A stretch of DNA of 64,000 bases from positions 28,711,230 through 28,775,229 of the forward strand of contig CM048854.1 in the NCBI GenBank assembly GCA_026545225.1, written 5' to 3'. The notes below the pieces were generated by a model. That model worked only from the letters and a program-made list of their open reading frames with translations. It did not search any database and was not told where the DNA came from. The translations under genes and the position numbers were made by a program. Each line of letters opens with the position of its first letter. The stretch's first letter is position 1. Positions 45,640-58,841 of this stretch are shown here, piece by piece. This stretch comes from Cornus controversa (lineage: Eukaryota; Streptophyta; Magnoliopsida; Cornales; Cornaceae).

Positions 45640-46690
45640 AATTATTCTACGAACACCAATGACTTAAGGGTCACAGATGAGCACGAGCTCGCCACAACTG
45701 CAGCTACATGAGAACTATTTTGAACATAAGGGTCAAAATATAATATCAAGCCCCAAGGTCAGTCTGCCAGCATATAGGCTTTGACCATTGAATTTCCACG
45801 AGATATCTCCAAAGAGGCCCCTCGATATTATTTAACAAAGCAATTCATTCAAGCAGTGTTTGGACCTCATACATGGCCACAATATACCAAGAACTTTCCA
45901 TTTTTCATCATGATACATGATCAACCATGATTTGTTAACTGATGCACAACTGATTTGCATTACCCCCTCGAGGTACGCATTGCAAAGTCATGACACAGCT
46001 CTACCGTACAACAAAATGTATGTGATTTGGCAGAGATTAAGTGATGCATCAAAATAATCCCCCATGAAGCCTACCATACTTTGATCTAACTTTTGGAGAG
46101 AGAGAATGGATGACATGGCAACCCTATCATCAACGACGTCTCACTTACGAAAGTACCACCTCAACTATGATCCCTTAATAGATGCGGAAACCACATTAAA
46201 TTGGTATGGAACTTCAAAGAGAACTTGCTAGATACCATTTAGGTGCCCTATACCCACCCTGCAGCCGAAAGCATACCGTAGTATTGGTGCACACTTTGTT
46301 CTCAACCCAGCACGAAAAGCCCAAGTGCACGTGGAAGCATCCTACAAGATGATAGAGAGGTGAGCCAAAATGAACATACCAGACCAGACCATACCATCAT
46401 GTCGGCATGCAAAGCCTCATTTGCCTTGGGCTATAAATAGCACATTCCACTACATAAAAGACATGTGAAAACCCAACCAAAAAAGACTCATGAAACCACG
46501 AGGCTCTGACCCTATCATGTCTAAGGTGCTCTACTACCGCTTCTCTCTCTCTCTCTCTCTCTCTCGTGAGCCTCAGTCTTCACCCTAATCATATCGCTTT
46601 ATTTTCCTAAATAAGTGTAATATCAGTCATGAACATCTAAGAACTCACAACTACCAAGTTTGTAATACCATAAGTAGAATAAAAGTTTTT
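45640..46690 (+). mobile_element. Possible solo LTR of an LTR retrotransposon
   Basis: The stretch is less AT-rich than its surroundings. It contains a strong TATA box, GGGCTATAAATAGCAC (46430-46442), followed at about 100 bp by a (CT)n leader-like tract (46538-46566) and AATAAGTGTAATATC, the general order of an LTR promoter. No coding frame, second LTR or TSD was identified, so the edges are guesses. Confidence 0.35.
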
Positions 46691-46916
46691 CCATGTATAT
46701 TTATATATTCATGAAGTGTAATAATCAGGCTCCAGTTTTGGAGAGAGGATAACATGAACAAATGGACGAATTGATAAAAAGAGGAAAAGGAAGCAGAAGA
46801 GAACTTTTGAATGGTTTTACTTATTTGACGTGATACAAGAAGAAAGTTTGCATTTACTATATGTTGCTTACCATTATACCATTTAATACATTTATCATCA
46901 TAGTTTGCATTAGAAC

Positions 46917-47139
46917 CGTGGTTTTGAGAGACAATCGAGTCTTTGTGTATCGGCCGAGTTTGATACTCACCGATGGAATCACATCAGACTCCTCCAAGCC
47001 TCCTCCGCCTTGGCCGAGTTAGCACAATATCTAATGTCGTGTTTCATGACCGTCATTTCCAATACCATTACGTAACACTCATTACAACAAGTGTCCACCA
47101 TGATCGCGTCTAAGGCCGCATTTGCGACTTAAAACTGTG
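46917..47139. mobile_element. hAT-like MITE
   Basis: A perfect 8-bp direct repeat, ATTAGAAC, lies at 46909-46916 and 47140-47147. The enclosed 223 bp begins CGTGGTTTTGAGAGAC and ends GCGACTTAAAACTGTG, an imperfect inverted repeat. The interior is GC-rich for the window (CGGCCGAGTTTGA, CCGCCTTGGCCGAG). There is no ORF. Confidence 0.6.
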
Positions 47140-47551
47140 ATTAGAACTATAGCATAGGTTGACAATACAATTTTTTCTTTTCACATTTTTTGGTCAACCA
47201 CATCATATCAAATATGTGCCACCTCCATAAATGGTATAACGTGATGGCAATAGATTTCACTTCAATTTTCATTATTTAAGAAATTTTTCTCATCAAAATG
47301 CATAAGTTGTTTTCCTTAATTGGATGAATACTACATTAGGCCCACTAGATGAATCATATTTTGCCAACCACACTCTATGTTAGGCCATAGCCTCAATTAC
47401 ATGGCAGAGAATATGCTAAGTGACAAAAGGTTTTGCATTTCTTACAACACTTTTACTTCAAGTTCTGCACTTTTTCACTCAAATTACATAAAATAATTCT
47501 TACAATATAAAGATATGTTACAAAAAATATATGATACATTTCAATGACTGA

Positions 47552-49723
47552 TGCAAATAAAGAATGGGGTCGTGAAAAGTGTCTTATTGTTTAATGAAGT
47601 TAAAGTTCACCCTTGTTTCCATAAATATATATATATATATATATATATATTAAGGTTTGGAACTACTTGGTGATAGCTTAGGGAAGAGGTATAAGTGGTA
47701 TTAATGATGTGTGGAGATTCTAAAAGTAGGAGTCATTCGAAGTTATATTATAAAATGGACAACCCTCTCTGCGGTAACAAGTCTCGACTAATATAATTTT
47801 GAGATATTATTAGTTTACAAATTGTCCCCAATTTTCCTTTAGAAATCCAGGCTCCGAGGTTTTTGGAGTAATTTAGTCTATCCTACAACTGTAGTGGAGT
47901 GTTTCTTCATATGTTGCGAGTGGTATCAGAGCATTTCCTCTCAGATTATATGGTTGTGCAAGGAAGCAATATAGCTACAACATCAAATTTCTCGACTAAG
48001 AACTATAGTAGAACAATCTGGAGTTATTTCTGATCTTAATTTTGCCATTAGAAAACAAAAAGAGCAGAAAACAAAGGCATATCAAGGTGAAAATTAGGTA
48101 AAGCTGCTTTCTGGAGAAAGATTTCAGTGCTATATGCACTTAAGCAGTCTAGAAGTGTAAACAAGGAGTGTTGCCACATCATTTAAACTGGCATAAAGCA
48201 CAAGGACATCAATGGTGAAATGTACTATAGAACCTGAATTTTGGTCCTGCACATGCAGAGATTCAGGATACAAGTATGGTAAGTGCCCAAGAGTTTTAAA
48301 CAGTCGCATCATCAACGGAAAACAACACTTGATTGAGGGCAATCTTGGGAATTATGTTGATGCTAACTAAACCTTTAATGAATCTTTCAGATATGTAGAC
48401 AAAGAAGATGAGATCTTGGGGTACATTCTTCTTACTCTCTTCCAGAACTTGACAAGAATGAAGGGGAACATGAAGAAGAAAAAATATTGAGTAATGATGT
48501 TGATTTAAGTGAGGATAGAAGAAATTCACGTAACGTAATCAAATCAAAAGATGCAAGTGCAGCAATTAAATTTCAATCGGGTGGTAGTGAATCTGAGATT
48601 GAAGTGGTCCAACAAGCAAGGAGAAAGAGGATAATTCTGAGGAAGCAATCAACAATTCGTTAAAAGCTGACACAATTGTCACTATTCAACCTGAATATCA
48701 TGGATCTAAGAGTAATAAATTTGATTCAGAAAAGTCTTGTCGAGGTCCACCTCTTGGGATAATAAACACAAAATTGGACTCCCAAGTAATAGAAACTTTG
48801 GAGCTTTCATAGGATGCAAACAAATAGGTGAAAATTTTGAAGATAAGACTACTGAATTTTCAATCGTAAGTGGTGCATTAGGCGGTAAATCATACTTCAT
48901 TTGCTTAAATTGTTCGGTTAGAAATGAAGCTTCTTCATTAATGAAGTTGACAAATCATCAATTCCATGATCTGATTTGGGATAAATTCTTGGAGCAAGAT
49001 ACAGCTAGGCATTGCTTTAATGCAAAAATTGAGTTAATTCACATCTTGATTTATGGAATGTTGTGTTTAAGCAAGTTTTGGAAATCAAAATTTAAAGAAA
49101 GAGCTCGGGAAGTCAGTGCAAAGGTGCTCTTTGTTGGTGAAATAAGATTACTGTGTTTTCTTCAAATACGGAAAAGAAAAAAGGATGAAAGGTCTTATTT
49201 GGGTTTTAATAGATTGTGGTAAAAAAAAATTTTAACTCAATGACGAGTTTTCTTCAAGGAGGACGGATAGATGCAAATAAAAGAATGGTGCCTTGAAAGT
49301 GTTTTAGTTATATTATAAAAAGGACAGCCATCTTTGTTGTAAGAAGTCTTTATCAATATACTTTTGAGTTTTGAGATAATATCATATTATTAACTTTTCT
49401 CAGACTTTTTCTAGATTTTCCTTTAGAAATTGTTAGAATATATATGTTAGGGCTCATATGGAATTAGTTTAATCCACAGGGGGCATTTTAGTCTTTTTTC
49501 CTTATCTTTGTATTCATGTGCATATATATAACATACTAGGGTGAGTTTGAGAGATTAGACTCTCTCACCCCGATCCCCAAATCTCTCTCTTCTCCATTTC
49601 TTCTTCTACTACTTATTTAGTAGCCTAACCCTACTACAGGAATCATGGCTCCGACGGTGTTTGGAATAATTCTAGTCCATCCTACTGTTGTAAGTGGATT
49701 GTTTCCTTTTCCTGTTTGTGTAG
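47552..49723 (+). mobile_element. Non-autonomous LTR retrotransposon
   Basis: The 5' LTR (47552-47920) and 3' LTR (49272 to about 49723) share TGCAAATAAAGAATGG, TTATATTATAAAA-GGACA, TTTCCTTTAGAAAT and GGCTCCGA-TGTTTGGA. A perfect initiator-Met primer site, TGGTATCAGAGC, follows the 5' LTR at 47921-47932. A purine-rich tract, CAAGGAGGACGGATAG, precedes the 3' LTR. The 1.34-kb interior is too short for gag-pol. One frame (48737-49222, 161 aa) has no recognisable domain and no ATG-proximal support. The LTRs differ by large indels: about 200 bp at 49436-49643 is present only in the 3' LTR, so the copy is old or a recombinant. Confidence 0.8.
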
Positions 49724-50424
49724 TGACTCTTCATACAAAACGTATGAAAATATTTACCAATTACACTAGGTTAATATGCATGGTTTACTATTTATTTTGA
49801 ATTAGTTTTGGTTATTACATCAGTATCAATTAGAACTATTTAACAAGGAAAAGATAAGAGTTTTGTTGGCCCCAACAGAGGAGCATTCACTTATACCAAT
49901 TAGTTAACTAGATAAAATGAGAGTCAATATTTCATATGACATATTATCCTCACAGTTATCAAGAAAAAAAAATCAAAACACATCCTTGCACATCATTCCT
50001 ATTAGAAATTTTATGAAAAAAAATGCGAAGAAGTGCATCAATAGCAAGCCAAATGTATCATATGACTTTCACATCCCCCCACACCCACGTACACACTGCG
50101 AAAACACACACACCGAGAATCCAACTTGATCTTATATCAAGTTACTTCTAAAATCATGAAAGCAAGTACAATTCATATCATTTACAATGACAACTTTCCA
50201 AATGAACTTGAAGGGTAGTTGCTACATGTAAGATGAAGATAAAAACTACAAAAAAAATTAATAATTAAAAAAAAAAAAGTGCATTTCTTGATTTCTATGA
50301 GACTTTCCTATTAAATATTTTTGTGAGGTAACATTAGTCTGATTATAAAATGGACAATCCATAATGAGACTAGTTTCTCAATTCTAAATGATTCCTATAG
50401 AAACAAAAACTTGAGAAACCTCAT
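49724..50424. other. Intergenic DNA between LTR element and SRO-like gene
   Basis: No gene is seen. The part nearest 50424 would hold the 3' UTR of the SRO-family gene, transcribed leftward. Confidence 0.5.
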
Positions 50425-52303
50425 TCAACCTCGAATTTCTCGAATGGTCCAATGGAGCATCTCATCCCCAACAGTTGACCTTAACTGTTTCATGAAAGTA
50501 CCTTTGGCCACTTTTCCATCCTGTGACAACAAATAGAGAAGCACAGTTAACTTCTAATTTGGTTTTTCTGGTTCACTTTTTATGTTCAATGAATTAAGTA
50601 GAAGCAAATACTTTCAATTTCAATTGGAGAAGGAGAGAAATTTACCTTGTAAGTACTGCACAAAGTTTGAAGTTCATTGAGTTTTGAGGGAGGGAGGAAA
50701 TTCCTCAATTTGGAAAACAATTTCATAATACATACATCCGACACATTTGGAACCGACTTCACAAAAGGTGATCCATTCAATTCACCTACAAGATAACTAC
50801 AGAATTCTAGTTACCGGAACTCAAGAAAGGATATATTTAAGAACCAAATAAAACCATATTTACCCGGTGCTTGATCAGAAGATTTGTAGCTCACAACACA
50901 CTCGGGAAGAATGTGACTGTTCATATTGGCACACCAGACGACATACCATTTGGGATTCTTAAGATCATCCACACCAGTGTCAAAATCATCACTGGAAGGA
51001 TAAAGCTGTTTGGATCCTGCTTCAACTTTTTCACATTTTCCAAGTATAACACGGCACAAAATAACATGCTTTTCGCCGTTATCATCTGCCTCTGATAACA
51101 ATGCACTGAAACCCAACTCAACCATCAGTCATCGTCTAAAACCAGAAACCATTATTGCCAAACAATAAAATGATACACAAATGTCTATAAAGATTAAAGA
51201 TATAGTGCGTACCTCAAATGAGGGGATCGTACAGGAGACAGGTAGATACCATCCCCATGATCTCCAGGACCAGAAATCTTGTTATGCATCCCAAACCCAT
51301 GAGTAAAAATGCTAGTCACACCTTTCGCCGACGTCCCATGCCAAGCGAATGCCATATTGGACTCCCCTCTAGCAGCCTTGGTAATCTCCATCTGCTTCTG
51401 GAAAACTTCATACCGAGCTCTATCAAATGGACCTGCAGTTCGCATATACTGATGTATCGAAGTGATTGTGGCACCATGTTCCACATTACCAATCCCAGAT
51501 AGAAACAAACTCTTCATAGTTGAATAAGCTTTCTGTCCTTCTTTCAACAATTTGGCCTTCGGCCACCTTGGTGATTCCAATTCAGACGTCAAAAGCCGCT
51601 GTTTCTTCAATCCCTCGCCTTGTTCATTCGAACAACTTCCCTCAACTTTCTCTTCTGCTCTAAATTCAGACCCCACCGCCTCTCTCTTTCTCTTACACGA
51701 ATTCCAATTGTCTCCAATTCTTATCTCGATCTCAATTTTCGGATTTTCAGAGGCCGAGTTCTCGGCAGCATTCGCAATTTCAATCTCAATTTTCGGATTT
51801 TCAGAGGCCGAGTTCTCGGCAACATTCGCAATTTCAATCTCTTGATTTCCAGAAGAATCCGCGAAATCTTCACCGCCATCGACAAACTCTTTCGGGAAGA
51901 AACAATTGCCATCCACGTCAATCCAAGCGACAGACCTCTGACAACCACTCGCGAAATCAATCTGCAACATCCGATAGAAATCAAACAGGAATTGACTACT
52001 TCCAATTCCAACATCGAACACTGGCTTGCCCTCCAAGAAACCCGATCGAAGAAAACCGAAGACTTCGCTCGCGTAATCGGACCACGATCCATCTCTGTAG
52101 TACAGGAATCGAGACGGCGGTCCACTTCGCTTGAAATTCGAGTGGTTCTGAATCAAGAAACGAGTATAACAACAATCATATACACCGTCAAAGCATTTGT
52201 TGCGGTTTGATGATGACGACGAAGACGATGACGATCTCGGAGGAGGAACCCTGACCCTAATTCTATCTAAAATGTTCCTCTCTACCATTGTCTTCGAATT
52301 CAT
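50425..52303 (-). CDS. RCD1/SRO-family protein (WWE, PARP-like, RST domains), four exons
   Basis: Exons are 52303-51213, 51105-50864, 50785-50646 and 50520-50425; introns are GT-AG and phases close to 522 aa. After a poly-Ser stretch (24-32), a WWE-type domain (about 63-140) reads FLYYRDGSWSDYASEVFGFL to AWIDVDGNCFFPKEF. A KRKR motif (204-207) may be a nuclear signal. The PARP-like domain (about 275-440) has AWHGTSAKGV, GDHGDGIYLSP and KNPKWYVVWCANMNSHILPE. The C-terminal RST domain (about 446-522) ends TVGDEMLHWTIREIRG. Family members are plant nuclear regulators of stress responses that bind transcription factors through RST. The positions matching the PARP H-Y-E triad are H322, Y354 and W417, so the catalytic Glu is absent. 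Residues 161-196 are two copies of an 18-aa acidic repeat (AENSASENPKIEIEI). Confidence 0.94.
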
Positions 52304-52400
52304 TATCTCTATATAAATATATTGCTATACAAGGAGAAGCTGTCAACTGTTTGTATCAATCGATCGAGAACTTCTGGAATCGAATTTTGTTTACCGCCGC

Positions 52401-52409
52401 TATATATAG
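52401..52409 (-). promoter_or_regulatory. TATA box of the SRO-family gene
   Basis: CTATATATAG lies about 100 bp upstream of the ATG at 52303, inside the small palindrome CGCCTCTATATATAGCGGC. Its distance fits a transcription start near 52375. A second TA-rich run immediately before the ATG is too close to be the core promoter. Confidence 0.55.
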
Positions 52410-52499
52410 AGGCGTTTCTGTATCTCACAAATATCAATGAATTTACTAAATTAACCCTGCTTTGAGTCGGCGATAGAGAGTATTTTGGTAATTTCATAG

Positions 52500-53848
52500 A
52501 AACGTTCTTAAGTCAATTGGCGTGACTTTGATGGGTAGATTCTGACGTGTTGTGCTAACTTGACTTGTTGGTTAAGTAAGTCCGTTTTCCACGATAAAAA
52601 ACGCTATCACGTGGGCGACCTCACGATAGTTGTTATGAGCTTTTTTCTAGCTAGTACTCCGGATATTATCACCTAATCAATATTAAAATAATTTTATGTA
52701 AAAAAATCAATTCAAAAACATCATAAAATAAAATTAATAGACACTATCAAAAATATAGTTTAATTTATCCAAATAAAGGAAAATTACATGATAAATTATC
52801 AAAATACCTTGAGGACAGTTTTACGGGACTGTCTCCCCACCCCTTCAAGTTAAAATAAAAATAATATAAAAATTCGATTGATTTGTGTGATTTACTTTGA
52901 AAGTATCGAATTGAATTTATAATTAGAAGAAATTTAATTCAAATTTTAAAATAAATTTCTTTTAAATCTAAATTAAAAGCACCTATATGGTGTTTCCAAA
53001 CGCAATATTAAATGAATTTTAATACGAAATTTTACGGTATAATTTTTATTTAAATGTTTTTTTTAATGGTTACGACAAAAAGATTAAGAGAGTTCATAAG
53101 AATTATCATGAAACCGACCACGCGGCGGCCTTGCCCTTTTCTTAATGACGGCTTGTTTGGCTTAGACTTTCCCAATTCGGGTTTACTTCGGCCCAAAGAA
53201 AATCAACAAAGATACCCATACTTGAAAATTCGGATCAAAAGTCGACCTTTTGACTTTATTCTGGTTCTTATTTGAAGACCAACTTTGCAACTTTCATAGA
53301 TTCTAATTTCTAGTGGCTTTTTATATTGAATAAACAACTAAAGGAATGGGCTACAGAGCTCAATAATTTCAAACTTTGGTATAAAAATTTGAAATATGAA
53401 AATGAAAGAGAACCTTTGGCTTTTCTTTTGTTCTATATGCTTTTGAAAAATATTTTCCACTATCCCTACTAGAGTTTCTTTAATTCTTATGGTCTTGGTT
53501 TTTTTCACCCTAGCTCTTTCTTTTTGTGATGTAATATATATTTTTTAAATATGTTTTGAAGATTTTCAGATGTTTTCTTTCTTGTATAATATTTTTTGTA
53601 GAACTTCTCAAATAGATAAAAGTAGCATTCAAAACTTTAAATAGTTTGCAAAAATTTACAATTGAAACACAAATATTCAACCAATGTGTGTGTGTATATA
53701 TATTAGACATGTTTATATGTATAATATAAACACATATAAAGGGATATGCATACATAGTGCATATAATTTATGTATAAATGTATACATAAAAGCTTATATA
53801 CATTCAATGTATAAAATTTTATACATAACAATCTCTATATACTCTAAA

Positions 53849-53883
<35 letters not shown>

Positions 53884-55813
53884 TTATTAAGTGTTTAATG
53901 TTCATTTTCTGAGAATGGTAACTTATTTTAAATTTTTAACTAAACATTGAAAAAAAAAAAGTATACTGTGAGAAAATATATATATATATACATGCACACA
54001 TAAACAAAATATTGTTTGGTGTAAATCAATTTATGCCAAAACATAGACAACACTAATCCTAAGCTGGAGGTGCATTGTAAACACAATGATATCCAGGAGG
54101 TGATAAATGCACTTCACTTTTAATATGAAATGTCATTATTGTCCTTGATTCAATTCATGATAATCAAGTATAAGGGCATTTATGTCATTTAATTTTTAAA
54201 ATAAAAAATAAAAAAGAAATACTTCTATAAAAAAGTGGAATGTATTTATCATTTTCCTTAACAATATTGTACAGATTAATATTAAGTTGATCAAGATATG
54301 AAAAGTGATTGAACCATTTCGTTGTCGTGTCATCAAATTTTTTTTTTTCCGTTAGATAAATACTTACACACACCTACAAATATTTAAGAGAAGAAAATTT
54401 TACAAGTTGGACTAATGACCCAATGATCGTCACCTGTCATCATCTATTATTGCCTTCACTTTTGGTGCACTCTTGAATTGAAAATTTTGATGAAATTACT
54501 ATAAAAGTTCCGATTTCATGTTCTTTATATTTCTTCGTTGTTAAGCATGTTCCATATATTAATTGCCATGATTCTGTGCTTCTTGTTGGTCTAAAGAGCA
54601 CCTTAAGAAAAAAAAATTTAAAAGTTGACTTTATTCCATTTAGAAATAAAAGGTCCAATCATGCCACGTCATTCTCGATAATAAAATCAAATCAATACTT
54701 TAGAATGAAGAATGATAAAACACCTAGTAAATATTACCGAACATAAAATATTTGTTAGACACCAGTTTTTTGAGTCGGTTAAAAATTGATGATCAAGTAC
54801 ACCACATTTGTAATAGACGTCGTTGATAAGAGCTTATAATTATACAATACCCACGCGACATCTAACTCTACCGAAACTCACATATATGGTGTATTTTGGA
54901 AATTTCCTTATACCAACAAAGACTCCATTAATAGAATAAGCTAAAATTTGCCAACAAATCCACATTTTCAATTTAGAAGCAAAAGACAAATTAATTGAAT
55001 GGAAGTTTATACAATTAGGTTAGTAATAAAGCCTATAAATAAGATTTGATTTGTTTTTTTTTTTTCTAATATGATACCCCATTTAATAATTATTATAATA
55101 TTTAGTTGTGGGTATTTATTATATGCAGAATCAGCAGTGGAGCTGGCTTAGTTTAAACTCAAAAACTTTAGTTTCTTTAGTCCAATAGCAATTATAAATC
55201 AAATATACAACATGTAGATATATGCTATATAATATAATAATATATCATATTACTATTTTTTTTTTAAGTAAAGCTACTAAAGCTTCAAACTTTTACTATT
55301 TGTTTTTAAAAGGAAAGCTACTGTAAGTTTCAAACTTTTCTTTGTTTCTGAAATCAAAATTACTAGAAGTCTAAAACGCAGACCTGGGAAGAACAAAATA
55401 AATAAATAAAAATCATACCATGTTACTTTGTTTAGTTGGTTTTTTTTTTTGGGTAAGTTACTGAAATTAGTATTGGGTACCCGGGTGCTGTAAAAATAAA
55501 AATCTCCCCAACACCAATTATGTATTTATTGAAAAAACTAGTGTTTGTATTGGTTGAAATTCTCCGATACACTATATCCGGTGGTATTTAATAATTTTCC
55601 ATCATCTTGGACTACATATATACAATTTTTTATTTATTTATTTTTGTAAACGAAAATACCAAAGTGTTATCAGATATATTTTTGTATGCATCTAATAAAC
55701 AATAGAATATTTTTGGCTTATAAATAGTCTTGTATTAGATCTTCTCGTGTATAATAAAAAAAAATTATATTTTGACCTAGTTAGCCTCCAAACATAGAAT
55801 CTTGGCTCCGCCC
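52500..55813. other. Intergenic AT-rich DNA
   Basis: No gene is supported. Microsatellites occur at about 53690-53702, 53849-53884 ((TA)n then (CA)n) and 53977-53992. ORFs in this stretch are translations of TA and CA repeats or T-rich sequence. A segment with GTATTGGGTACCCGGGTGC at about 55463 resembles repeat ends near 22880-23010, but no boundary could be fixed. Confidence 0.5.
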
Positions 55814-56294
55814 TGTTGGGATTTTAATCCATACTCAACTTGTATAAATAAAAAATATAACAATTAATTAAAGAAAGTTTTAGCAATCATTCCTAATTGA
55901 TGATATAACCCATTAAAATACCTTTAGGTTTTTGGGAGAGATTCTTAAAGAGCTCTACCCCCACACTGAGAGTTGTTCTTCAATCGAGTTAAATAAGAGT
56001 TATGAAACCCTTATATATAACAACAACAGGGGGGAACGACTTCTCTATAAACAATCATACATAAGTCTCCCTTCCCATCATGAAAACTTAGATACTGATG
56101 GTCAAGATTAAATCCCACCAATTAAAGCTGAAAAATCATAATCCAACGATATAAATATTATATTGTCAATTATACCACAAATTGACAAGTATAATCTCAA
56201 CCCATCAATTAACAATAATCACATTACAATTCAATTTTAAAAAATAGTGTATCGGACGATAAAAAATATTTTATTTATTTAAAATATTCTAACA
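55814..56294 (-). repeat. 3' LTR of the Copia-type element
   Basis: On the + strand the 481-bp LTR starts TGTTGGGATTTT and ends ATTCTAACA; its TGTT/AACA ends are complementary. Immediately beyond it, ATCTCCCACTTGG is the complement of the Copia-type polypurine tract CCAAGTGGGAGAT, which fixes both the edge and the - strand orientation. The other LTR would lie beyond 64000. Confidence 0.82.
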
Positions 56295-56619
56295 ATCTCC
56301 CACTTGGTTCATGCACTTTAAGTTTTATAAAACAACATTATGGATTGCAACACTTTAGAAAAATCGAGTGACGATTCATTTTATTTTTAACAAATACAAT
56401 TATCGAAATAGATGGGTTGAAACTTTAAAACACTTTATTCCATAGACTTCCTCAATAGTATATCATGAATGCATAGACAAGTAATATATTAGTCTAAATA
56501 GTTTCATGGTCTCAAAACTGATTTCATCTAGGATTTGAGTAAATATAGTGGTTTTTACTGCATTTCATGAGATGCGCAAACTGCATGTGGTCTAAATGAA
56601 CATCTCACTATCCGTCCTG

Positions 56620-57020
56620 CTTCATACCATCACGGCATGTCACCTGAACATATTACAGCAAACCGCTAACCTTCTGTCCAGTGTGAGGGTTTACCGTTAT
56701 GGAGTCAATCTTATATCTAGCCCAAACTATCCACAGGCTGTTTCATACCATCACAGTATGTCACCTAAACATATTACAATAAACTGTCAACCTTCTGTCT
56801 AATGTGAGAGTTTACCGATATGGAGTCAATTTCATATTTAGTCCAAATACCTTCAGAAATATAATATCACTTACAGGAAAACATAACAACATGCAAATAA
56901 ATTACATATATTATGATAATAATGATGATGCATCATAACTTCAATTTGCATGCAAATAACTATCACCATAAGGTGTAAATAAACTAGAAGAAAATAATTG
57001 TCACCATAAGGCGTAAATAA
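56620..57020. repeat. Tandem duplications in the 3' non-coding part of the Copia element
   Basis: A unit of about 120 bp with TTCATACCATCAC-GTATGTCACC, AACCTTCTGTC and GTTTACCG-TATGGAGTCAAT occurs at about 56621-56740 and 56741-56860. Farther on, a 50-bp unit with TCACCATAAGG-GTAAATAAACT occurs twice near 56952-57020. Confidence 0.78.
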
Positions 57021-58841
57021 ACTGAAAGTTAACTGCAATGTAACATGATATAAATAAAATATTAGACATTATAACATAATAACTCTCGAACACCATCTGG
57101 ATCACGTGCTCCTTGAATGCTTTCAGTTATATACCTTTAATGAGAGGATCTGTAATCATCTTTTTTGTATCTACATGGGGAACCTTAATAGCACTTTTCT
57201 TAACTTTTCACACACGAAAATGTATTTTTATGTCAATGCGCTTATTACGCTCAGTCAGCCTTTTATTTTTCATATATTATGTGTTAACTTCATTATCACG
57301 GAGAAATATCAAAAGTGTATGGATAAAGTCCACAACCTTTACATCTGCAATAGAATTTGTCAACCAAATGGCAAGTATGGTTGCTTCATAACAACTAACC
57401 AACTATACATATATAATGGAATCCGTGATAATACATTGCTGAAAGATTTTTCCACAAGACAACTAGCTCTATGAGCCAATATAAAAATAAATTAAAAAGT
57501 GAATTTTCTACTACTTGAGCAACCTGCGTTGTCATCATCAAAATAAATATTTATCTCTAAGTAGTTTGATTTCATGTAAACCAACATGAACTCTTGGATT
57601 CTCTGGAGATAGCTCAAAACTTTCTTCACTACCTTCCAATGAGCAATGTGTAAGTTATGCTAAAATCAACTCCACTTCTCACAAAATCATTATCAGGACA
57701 CTTGTTATTCTGAAAATATATTCCTTTTAACAACTGGAATCTAGGTGCACAAATTTTCATTTCAAAAATTTTTAATACTTTATTAATACATACCTTTTAA
57801 GAAAGTCCAAATTTTCTTATAATGCATGTATCGCATGAATGTCATTGCTAACTAACAAAATATTATCAATATATAGGACAATGATAACAAATTAACTCCT
57901 ATTGAACTTGAAGTATATGCATTAGTCCACGACATTCTTCAGGTCGAGACATGTATATCATTTCCTTAATTTATCCATTGAGGAATAATGTCTAGACATC
58001 CATCTAATGCAACTCAATATCATAATCCATAACACTCGCAAAATGACTCTCAAAGAGTCCTTTGATGAAACTAGAGAGAAAATCTAAGAGAAATCAACAC
58101 ATCTCATATCTATCATGCACCTCAAAATCATCAAGTATAGCAGACCTCCAAGTCCTAGAAAATCTCCTAAGCTAAACATGCTCAAGAACTAGATTAAAAC
58201 TAAAAGAAGAGGCTGCGTAGGAATAATGAATGAGTGAGAAGAGGAGCTCTGACTGAAACCACTAAATAAAATCTGAAGTAAATGGAATGATCACTAAAGA
58301 TTGCTCATTTGCTAAAAAAAAATTACAAAACTGGATTTGCCCATCCTCAATAGATTTCGACATATTTTAACAATCTCCATTGGTTTAGAGGGATAATAAA
58401 ATCCATAACCAAAAGATCTCTCAAGATACCCAATAAAATGACAAGTGACGGTATAAGGATCAAGCTTCTTAATATCTGGATTGTACAATTTTACGTCTAC
58501 AAGACATCCCCACATATACAAATGTCAGAGAACTTGTTCAAAGCGTGAAAGATATTTTAGGAGCTTCTTTACATGACTATTAAGAATATAAATATATTTT
58601 TTTGAGAGCTTATCCCAAAAACTCTCAGGTAGTGAAAAATAACTCATAATGCTGCGAATAACAACAACTTAATAGGTGTAAATTCTCTATTCTATAACTC
58701 CATCTGTTCAGGAGAACTAAAAGTGGTGTACTGTGGCACAATGCCTTATACTTTGAGATATGTACAAAAGCACCTAGATTCACACATTCCTTATCTATTC
58801 TCCCATAATACTCACCACCTTAGTCAAACCTTAAAACCTTA

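Noticed and set aside
51620..52210. 196-aa + strand ORF opposite the SRO gene
   Set aside because: Antisense shadow of exon 1; the - strand frame carries the WWE and PARP-like motifs and valid splice sites.
52599..52650. CTATCACGTG...CACGATAG hairpin, similar to the arm of the MITE at 28982
   Set aside because: Only about 30 bp resemble that element and no ends or TSD were found.
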